The translations under genes were made by a program, and so were the position numbers. DNA of 11,078 bases from Candidatus Pacearchaeota archaeon (GTDB lineage Archaea; Nanobdellota; Nanobdellia; Pacearchaeales; GW2011-AR1), in NCBI GenBank assembly GCA_030699205.1, contig JAUYJY010000026.1:1-11078 (forward strand). Reading direction: 5' to 3'. This document shows positions 6,730-11,078 of the stretch, in pieces; within the stretch, counting starts at the first letter, position 1, and every line of letters starts with the position of its first letter. The notes under the pieces are model-generated. The model made no database searches, had not been told where the DNA came from, and saw only the letters and a program-made list of their open reading frames with translations.

Positions 6730-6809
6730 AAATATAGTCTAAGACATTTATAATTGAACAGTATTTGTCTTAGACTATTAGCGGAAGAACAAAAAACTGT
6801 TCAAAATAT
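6730..6809. repeat. 80-bp hairpin repeat, copy 1
   Basis: This 80-bp unit recurs at 10937-11016 in the same orientation, with 78 of 80 positions equal; the differences are at 6759 and 6760. A perfect 13-bp inverted repeat (ATAGTCTAAGACA, 6734-6746, and its complement at 6766-6778) encloses a 19-nt loop. After it comes GCGGAAGAACA, an A run and CTGTTCAA. In this copy the loop segment TTGAACAGT (6754-6762) is exactly complementary to ACTGTTCAA (6796-6804), so an RNA could form a pseudoknot. The right end supplies the last Ile, Phe and stop codon of the Cys-rich gene. Read on the minus strand, T6 right after that stop could end transcription. The unit separates the htrA-pop5 transcript from psmA. 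A small non-autonomous mobile element or REP-like repeat is the simplest reading. Confidence 0.85.
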
Positions 6810-7214
6810 TTTGTCTTCTGCTATACATTCTCCTTTAGTATAATACAGGACATTATCATTACTACAAGCATAGCATCCATTGCTCACAGTTTCAGCACAG
6901 GGGTATTTAATGCATTGAATCTTCTCAGGATCAAACCATGCACAAACAGGGATATAACTTTGCTCGCATATTTCTGCATTTCTGCTTTCTTCATCGCAAA
7001 ATATTTTTTCACCTTCTTCTCCGACGGAAGGGCATTCATAAAACTCGCAATTATTATCCGGATTTCTTCCAACAGAACTTCCATCAGAACAAATCATCGC
7101 ATCCGCAGTGCAAACCCTATCCACTTTAGGAATTGAATAATTCATAAGAAGAAAAATCAAAGTTAATGAAATCAGAATCAGAACAATAATTAAAGCAGAT
7201 TTATTTTTATTCAT
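6801..7214 (-). CDS. Membrane-anchored Cys-rich extracytoplasmic protein, 137 residues
   Basis: A basic start (MNKNK) and a hydrophobic span at residues 6-25 form an N-terminal anchor or uncleaved signal. The rest would lie outside the membrane and holds 12 Cys. The first module, VCTADAMICSDGSSVGRN then NCEFYECP, follows a known C-x6-C-DG-VGR-NCEF-CP pattern of small secreted domains. The second, YIPVCAW, then IQCIKYPC, NGCYAC and a final YYTKGEC, is Kazal-like in its start and probably disulphide-bonded. It overlaps the end of pop5 by 8 nt, so it is co-transcribed with htrA and pop5. A role as an inhibitor or partner of the neighbouring HtrA protease is possible, but only context suggests it. 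The last three codons come from the hairpin repeat, so the natural C-terminus may have been altered. Confidence 0.8.
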   Translation of the reverse strand: MNKNKSALIIVLILISLTLIFLLMNYSIPKVDRVCTADAMICSDGSSVGRNPDNNCEFYECPSVGEEGEKIFCDEESRNAEICEQSYIPVCAWFDPEKIQCIKYPCAETVSNGCYACSNDNVLYYTKGECIAEDKIF

Positions 7215-7482
7215 TTTTCAACCCCTTTAAGGTTCCGGAAACTTTCAATATTCCAATTTTTTCATCCGAAGCACTAAGTGCCCCCCTTATTTTATTTATT
7301 TCTTTTCTATTTACAGCCAAAACCTGATTTTTTCCAATTTTAGAAACCCACCTCGGAATAGCTTGTGCCCACCCCAAAACGCCAATATAATCTAAAATGG
7401 CCTTTTCAACATCTTCTCTTTTTCCATCTAGCAGAAGATATCTTTTACTTTCTTTTGCAGACGGTCTCAATTTTAACGACAT
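7207..7482 (-). CDS. rnp2: RNase P protein component 2 (Pop5)
   Basis: A 91-residue protein with the features of archaeal Pop5 (Rpp14/Pop5 family): the start LRPSAKESKRYLLLDG corresponds to the family's L-P-LREKKRYI strand, then a helix (EDVEKAILDYIG), and the C-terminal half QVLAVNRKEINKIRGALS followed by ILKVSGTLKGLKN, matching the diagnostic LRVNRK-VRAAL-VSGT-KAL. Pop5 pairs with Rpp30 (Rnp3) and binds the catalytic domain of RNase P RNA, which trims 5' leaders from pre-tRNAs. It is somewhat shorter than usual (about 110-120), with a compact middle. Its ATG overlaps the stop of htrA (TAATG) and its end overlaps the Cys-rich gene. Pop5 upstream of psmA is the usual superoperon order. Confidence 0.85.
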   Translation of the reverse strand: MSLKLRPSAKESKRYLLLDGKREDVEKAILDYIGVLGWAQAIPRWVSKIGKNQVLAVNRKEINKIRGALSASDEKIGILKVSGTLKGLKNE

Positions 7483-8318
7483 TATAAATTTGCAACTACC
7501 TCATTAAATTTTTCTAATACAATATTTGACTCTAACGCAAACCCAAGACCTTCAGCACCACCAACTTTAAAATTATTTACCCCAATAACTTCTCCATTTT
7601 TATTAATCAATGGTCCTCCGGAATTCCCTGGGTTTAAAGTAACGTCCGTTTGAATATACCTACTTAATCCATTTGGCCCGGTTCTCCCCACAGCAGACAC
7701 AATACCTTCTGTAACTGTGAAAGATAACCCCAAGGGATTTCCTATTGCTATAACTTTAGCCCCCACATCTATTTCATTAGAATCAGCAATTTTAAATGAA
7801 TTAAGAGGAACATTAACTTTTAATAATGCTAAATCCGTAAAACTATCCGACCAAATAATTTGTGCAGACAAAAGCCTATCATCAAAAGTGACCACATTTA
7901 CAAAACTAGATCCTTCAAGAATATGGTTATTAGTCATGATGTAACCCCTTTCATCAATAACAAATCCAGTCCCAGCAGATGCATCCGTTGTCACACTTAC
8001 AACTTTCTTTACGGCATCTTCAATAACTATTGAAAAGTCGCTGCTTTGAGTAGTTCTTAAAATTTCAAGTTCTTCATCAAAATCTTTTTTTTGCTGTGAA
8101 ACTATTTTCACAATTTCTCCGATATTCTGTTGATTTTCTTGCTTTAAATATCCCATTGATTCTTCTAATTTGTCTTCAGAACTTTCTTGATATGCAAGAA
8201 TCTTTGCGGTCTGCGAACTAGTCGAAAGAAAAGAGATTACCTGAAGAATTAAAAGCATTATAACAACCCCGTATAAAACGCTTATGTGTCTCTTATGTTT
8301 TTTTATCTGTTGTTTCAT
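7482..8318 (-). CDS. Membrane-anchored HtrA/DegP-like serine protease without PDZ
   Basis: This 278-residue S1C (trypsin-fold) protease has a basic N-terminus, one membrane span at about residues 14-31, a charged coiled-coil-like linker (45-95) and the protease domain (100-278). The triad is complete: His132 in TNNHIL, Asp162 in TDLALLKV, and Ser233 in GNSGGPL. The GxGFV strand, IGNPLGL and IQTDVTLNPGNSGG motifs are typical of DegP, DegQ and DegS. There is no PDZ domain after the protease core, so substrate control must come from elsewhere, possibly the linker. The active site would face the outside, where it could degrade misfolded surface proteins. It is the first gene of the transcript that also holds pop5 and the Cys-rich protein, an unusual pairing. 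The ATG at 8318 lies 25 nt from a TATA box. Confidence 0.93.
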   Translation of the reverse strand: MKQQIKKHKRHISVLYGVVIMLLILQVISFLSTSSQTAKILAYQESSEDKLEESMGYLKQENQQNIGEIVKIVSQQKKDFDEELEILRTTQSSDFSIVIEDAVKKVVSVTTDASAGTGFVIDERGYIMTNNHILEGSSFVNVVTFDDRLLSAQIIWSDSFTDLALLKVNVPLNSFKIADSNEIDVGAKVIAIGNPLGLSFTVTEGIVSAVGRTGPNGLSRYIQTDVTLNPGNSGGPLINKNGEVIGVNNFKVGGAEGLGFALESNIVLEKFNEVVANL

Positions 8319-8339
8319 CTTCCTATTTAGGAATTATGA

Positions 8340-8347
8340 TATTTATA
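8340..8347 (-). promoter_or_regulatory. TATA box of the htrA-pop5 operon
   Basis: The minus strand reads GCTATAAATATC, centred about 25 nt before the htrA ATG at 8318. The transcript is expected to be leaderless. Confidence 0.6.
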
Positions 8348-8394
8348 GCTTCTGATTCAAGAAAACATAGCAAGATTATTAACTTGCTTATTTA

Positions 8395-8518
8395 TTATGT
8401 CATCAACTCATTTAATTCCTCTATGCCTTCACACATTCACCCGACGCCAAGAATTTTAAGAAATCTATGCAACCCCATTAATTATTGTATCTTCAGAATT
8501 ATCAATAATAAATTCCAT
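8395..8518 (-). pseudogene. Possible remnant of a small gene in the htrA/RNase J spacer
   Basis: The 341-nt spacer 8319-8659 holds both divergent promoters and no intact gene. On the minus strand an ATG at 8518 gives MEFIIDNSEDTIINGV before a stop at 8465. In the next frame GLHRFLKILGVG continues, then a single TGA, then MCEGIEELNELMT and two stops. Together these would make about 40 residues of plausible helical protein with one frameshift and one internal stop. On the plus strand a 34-residue frame from a TTG at 8533 (LEEFISKFSQLIIKSNKSN...) is also open. Either may be chance; I do not recognise a family. Confidence 0.22.
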
Positions 8519-8630
8519 TAAGGGGCATACAATTGGAAGAATTTATCTCTAAATTTAGTCAACTCATAATTAAGTCTAATAAATCTAATCTCTCAGAGAA
8601 CAAACATATTTTTTTGATATTTAAGAAACT

Positions 8631-8638
8631 ATTATAAA
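8631..8638 (+). promoter_or_regulatory. TATA box of the RNase J operon
   Basis: ATTATAAA is centred 25 nt before the ATG at 8660, which supports that ATG over the in-frame TTG at 8645 and predicts a leaderless message. Confidence 0.6.
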
Positions 8639-8659
8639 CCGATTTTGTCATATAACCTT

Positions 8660-9997
8660 ATGTTAAAGATTCATCCAATTGGAGGTTATAGTGAGGTTGG
8701 AAAAAATATGACCGTTCTTGAAACCGATAATGATGCATTTATTCTTGACTCAGGATTATATCTTCCTGCTATTGTTGGAGTGAATGAAAGAGAAAAGATA
8801 CCAACTGAAAAAGGTATGCGTGCTCTTGGTGCTTTACCAGATGATTTTTATTTAGATAGAAAAAATATAAGGGAAAAAGTTCGTGCATTATTAATTTCGC
8901 ATGCACATTTAGACCACGTTGGTGCTGTCCAATATTTAGGTCCAAGATATAGGGCAGGGGTATATGGCACACCATTTACTATGGAAGTTTTAAAATCCCT
9001 TATGGCAGACAATAAAAAAACAATTCCAAATCCAATAAACTTAAGAAAATCCAACACCCCTTTCAGAATAAAAGGAAAAAGAGATTATGAAATAGAGTTC
9101 ATAAACATGACTCACTCCACAATTCAGTGTGCGGTAATTGCAGTCCATACAAAGGAGGGGGTTGTTTTATATGTAAATGATTATAAATTGGATGATACTC
9201 CCATTTTAGGAAACAAGCCAAATTACAAAAGATTAAAAGAGCTTTCAAAACAAGGCGTCAAGGCATTAATTGTAAATTGTCTTTATGCTCCCCAGGATAT
9301 AAAAACTCCTTCAGAGAAAATTGCAAGAGATTTACTGGAAGAAGTTCTATTCACAACAGACAATCAAAAATCGGGATTAATCATAACTACTTTTTCTTCA
9401 CATATCGCAAGATTAAAATCCATCTCCGAATTCGGAGAGAAATTAGGGAGAAAAGTTATTTTTGTTGGAAGAAGTTTAAATAAATATACCTCTGCTGCGA
9501 TAAAAGTGGGTGGATGCCCTTTCAGAAACAAATTTCAAATTGCAACTTACAAAAATCAAATGGAAAAGGCACTCCATAAAGCAAACAAAAATAAAAAAGA
9601 TTACTTAATCGTCTGCACGGGACATCAGGGAGAGCCGGGCTCAATCTTAGACAGGATTTCAAGAAATCAATTACCTTACAGAATCCAGCCTAATGACCAC
9701 ATATTATTTTCTTCAAAAACAATTCCTACACCAGAAAATTTAGTCGCAAGAGCGGATTTAGATAAAAGACTAAAGAAGCACAAACCAAGAATCTTTGATA
9801 ATTTGCACGTTTCAGGACATGGGGGAAGAGAAGATTTGAGAGATTTAATAAAACTAATTCGGCCAGAAAATATTATTCCAACCCACGGAGATTTTTCAAA
9901 AACATCTGCAGGAGTTAATCTTGCAGTTGAAATGGGGTATAAAAAAGATTATAATGTTCACTTGTTGTCAGACGCTAATTCATTAATATTAAGATGA
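8660..9997 (+). CDS. rnj: RNase J-type ribonuclease (beta-CASP metallo-hydrolase)
   Basis: This 445-residue protein is an archaeal RNase J, a 5'-3' exoribonuclease acting on mRNA and rRNA through two metal ions. Zinc-site motifs are intact: HAHLDH at residues 81-86, His152 in NMTHS, and Asp174 in VNDYK. The beta-CASP part shows TTFSSHIARL (motif A region, 243-252), the CTGHQGEP segment (319-326), His387 in HVSGHGG and His409 in PTHGD. The N-terminus IHPIGGYSEVGKNM is canonical. The start at 8660 is chosen over a TTG 15 nt upstream because it matches the family and the TATA spacing. There is no KH domain, so this is RNase J rather than the aCPSF1 type. It leads a three-gene operon, with an ATGA overlap to the next gene. 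With the exosome and RNase P genes nearby, the window is rich in RNA-processing functions. Confidence 0.94.
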   Translation: MLKIHPIGGYSEVGKNMTVLETDNDAFILDSGLYLPAIVGVNEREKIPTEKGMRALGALPDDFYLDRKNIREKVRALLISHAHLDHVGAVQYLGPRYRAGVYGTPFTMEVLKSLMADNKKTIPNPINLRKSNTPFRIKGKRDYEIEFINMTHSTIQCAVIAVHTKEGVVLYVNDYKLDDTPILGNKPNYKRLKELSKQGVKALIVNCLYAPQDIKTPSEKIARDLLEEVLFTTDNQKSGLIITTFSSHIARLKSISEFGEKLGRKVIFVGRSLNKYTSAAIKVGGCPFRNKFQIATYKNQMEKALHKANKNKKDYLIVCTGHQGEPGSILDRISRNQLPYRIQPNDHILFSSKTIPTPENLVARADLDKRLKKHKPRIFDNLHVSGHGGREDLRDLIKLIRPENIIPTHGDFSKTSAGVNLAVEMGYKKDYNVHLLSDANSLILR

Positions 9998-10416
9998 GAG
10001 CAGATATATTGGGAATGATAAAAAATGCAATGGACCGCGGAGCTACTCAGGAGCAGGCTGCAAAATCTTTAAGAAACTCTGGATATGCTCAGACAGAGAT
10101 ACAACAAGCATTAAATCAATTGAATGAATCAAGTCAGTTGAATCACAGGAGTGTTTTATCTTCTCTTTTACCTAATAAAAATCTTCAAACCCATACAAAT
10201 AAAACATCATTAGAAAATAATCAAAGCATACAAAGAATGCAAGTCCAAGGAAACCAGATTAATCCTCTACCAATAAATAACTCCTCATTGAATGCAAACA
10301 AACCAAAGAACAATCACTTAAAATTAATTGTTCTTATTGCAATTCTTTTTTTATTAGTTGGCTCATTAATAATTACAATATTCTTTAAAGACAAAATTCT
10401 TTCACTTTTCGGATGA
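9994..10416 (+). CDS. UBA-like helical domain protein with C-terminal membrane anchor, 140 residues
   Basis: The N-terminal 45 residues (ILGMIKNAMDRGATQEQAAKSLRNSGY, then EIQQALNQL) form a three-helix pattern like UBA or CUE domains. A long, disordered, Asn/Gln/Ser-rich linker follows (about 46-105). One hydrophobic span at about 110-130 is then followed by a short basic end. The protein would be tail-anchored with the helical domain in the cytoplasm. It overlaps the RNase J stop (ATGA, 9994-9997) and the next gene's start (10413-10416), so all three are translated together. A role in bringing RNase J or the methyltransferase to the membrane is possible but rests only on context. The family has no function I can name. 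Confidence 0.78.
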   Translation: MRADILGMIKNAMDRGATQEQAAKSLRNSGYAQTEIQQALNQLNESSQLNHRSVLSSLLPNKNLQTHTNKTSLENNQSIQRMQVQGNQINPLPINNSSLNANKPKNNHLKLIVLIAILFLLVGSLIITIFFKDKILSLFG

Positions 10417-10949
10417 TATACCAACAGGCAGAAGATTCTGAATTATTAAAAAGTCAGATAAAAAAATATGCAAAAAATAAATCAGTTCTGGACCTTGGCT
10501 CAGGCTCGGGAATTTTAGCAGAAGAAGCTATAATCTCCAAGGCAAGAAATGTCTTAGCATCAGACATAAATCCAGATGCAATAAGATTATTAAAACAAAA
10601 AAATATATCATCTGTAAAATCAGATTTGTTTTTAAACATAAAAGGCAGATTTGATTTAATCATTTTCAATCCACCATATCTTCCTGAAGATGCGATGGAG
10701 CCAAAATCTTCTGCACTATCAACAACCGGAGGGAAAAAAGGGGATGAAATCATTTTAAAATTTTTAAAACAGGCAGGAAAACATTTAAATCCACATGGAA
10801 AAATTCTTCTTCTTCTTTCTTCATTAACTCCAAAAAAAAGAATATTAAACTTGTTAGAATCTAAATACTTCAGGCATAAAATAATCACTAAAAAAAAGAT
10901 ATTCTTTGAAGAATTATATGTCTTAGAAATCAGTAAAAATATAGTCTAA
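10413..10949 (+). CDS. Mtq2/HemK-like N5-glutamine methyltransferase
   Basis: A 178-residue class I SAM-dependent methyltransferase of the archaeal HemK/Mtq2 group, which methylates the Gln of the GGQ motif in class I release factor aRF1. The start MIYQQAEDSELL matches the family's Y-P-EDS-LL. Motif I is VLDLGSGSGIL (residues 25-35), the acidic motif II is ASDINPDA (49-56), and the catalytic NPPY is at 86-89, followed by YLPED. It lacks the N-terminal helical domain of bacterial PrmC, as archaeal Mtq2 proteins do, and is slightly short (usual about 190-200). The last codons and the stop lie inside the hairpin repeat at 10937, so the C-terminus may have been changed by that element. It is the final gene of the RNase J operon. 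Confidence 0.88.
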   Translation: MIYQQAEDSELLKSQIKKYAKNKSVLDLGSGSGILAEEAIISKARNVLASDINPDAIRLLKQKNISSVKSDLFLNIKGRFDLIIFNPPYLPEDAMEPKSSALSTTGGKKGDEIILKFLKQAGKHLNPHGKILLLLSSLTPKKRILNLLESKYFRHKIITKKKIFFEELYVLEISKNIV

Positions 10950-11016
10950 GACATTTATAATTGAAAGGTATTTGTCTTAGACTATTAGCGGAAGAACAAA
11001 AAACTGTTCAAAATAT
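10937..11016. repeat. 80-bp hairpin repeat, copy 2
   Basis: This copy differs from the one at 6730-6809 at two positions only (10966 and 10967). The 13-bp stem is intact (arms 10941-10953 and 10973-10985). The two changes fall in the loop and destroy the 9-nt loop-to-tail complementarity seen in copy 1. The left end supplies the last Asn, Ile, Val and stop of the methyltransferase gene. Relative to its upstream gene this copy lies in the opposite orientation to copy 1, so a one-way terminator role does not explain both; on this strand the tail is an A run, not a T run. Confidence 0.85.
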
Positions 11017-11018
11017 GG

Positions 11019-11056
11019 ACAATTCTGTTGATTAGCACAATTGTTTTCAGAATTGT
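11019..11056. repeat. Inverted repeat after repeat copy 2
   Basis: ACAATTCTG (11019-11027) and CAGAATTGT (11048-11056) form a perfect 9-bp stem with a 20-nt loop that itself holds ACAATTGT. A related AGAATTCTGGACAA follows at the window end and echoes GGACAATTCTG at 11017. It begins where repeat copy 2 stops and has no counterpart at copy 1. It may be a terminator, or the edge of another element beyond the window. Confidence 0.5.
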
Positions 11057-11078
11057 ACAGATAGAGAATTCTGGACAA

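Noticed and set aside
7207..7482. SRP19 as identity of the 91-residue protein
   Set aside because: The VNRK...RGAL and VSGTLKGL pattern and its place upstream of psmA fit Pop5; SRP19's signature motifs are not seen.
8336..8521. Plus-strand open frame of 61 codons
   Set aside because: It runs across the htrA TATA box, has a low-complexity AT-driven composition and no promoter or ribosome site of its own.
10454..10888. Minus-strand open frame of 144 codons inside the methyltransferase gene
   Set aside because: The plus-strand frame has clear SAM-binding and NPPY motifs, and the minus frame is Phe/Ser-rich antisense without motifs.
6730..11016. Composite mobile element bounded by the two 80-bp direct repeats
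   Set aside because: The DNA between the copies holds pop5, htrA and the RNase J operon, and no transposase or integrase. pop5 is in its expected superoperon place. The copies are better seen as independent insertions.
1..11078. tRNA, rRNA or CRISPR loci
   Set aside because: No cloverleaf with a GGTTCRA-type T arm, no rRNA core motif and no regularly spaced repeats were seen by eye on either strand. A tool scan could still find a degenerate case.

Overview
The window comes from an AT-rich archaeon. It carries a 20S proteasome alpha subunit, an SBDS ribosome-maturation protein, the RNase P protein Pop5, the start of an exosome Rrp4 gene, an archaeal RNase J and an Mtq2/HemK-type methyltransferase. 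The low GC, the very tight gene spacing, the Lys-rich proteins and the small membrane-anchored Cys-rich and helical-domain proteins suggest a DPANN lineage such as Pacearchaeota or Woesearchaeota. That lineage call is an inference from gene style, not from a marker tree.

Layout. The minus strand carries pieces of the archaeal exosome-proteasome superoperon in the expected order: pop5 (7207-7482), psmA (5868-6593), SBDS (4745-5416) and rrp4 (1-89, cut by the window edge). Each joint is interrupted. Between pop5 and psmA lie a Cys-rich membrane-anchored protein and an 80-bp hairpin repeat. Between psmA and SBDS lies an opposite-strand gene (5498-5908). Between SBDS and rrp4 lies about 4.6 kb of accessory DNA: a decayed stretch (4381-4733), a small AbrB-like gene coupled to a 1063-residue protein of unknown function (895-4232), a short opposite-strand gene (715-918), and a broken DUF262/HNH-nuclease gene (198-690). 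An HtrA-like serine protease (7482-8318) heads the pop5 transcript.

To the right, divergent from htrA, is a plus-strand operon joined by ATGA overlaps: RNase J, a UBA-like/membrane-anchor protein, and the Mtq2-like methyltransferase. It ends in a second copy of the 80-bp hairpin repeat (10937-11016). The two copies match at 78 of 80 positions and both overlap the stop codons of the last gene of their operon.

For four genes a TATA-like box is centred about 25 nt upstream of the start codon, the geometry of leaderless archaeal transcripts. This also fixes the starts of SBDS and RNase J. The housekeeping genes cover protein degradation (proteasome, HtrA), RNA processing (RNase P, exosome, RNase J) and ribosome or release-factor maturation (SBDS, Mtq2). 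The accessory block between SBDS and rrp4, and above all the AbrB-like/giant-protein pair, is the part most likely to hold something undescribed.
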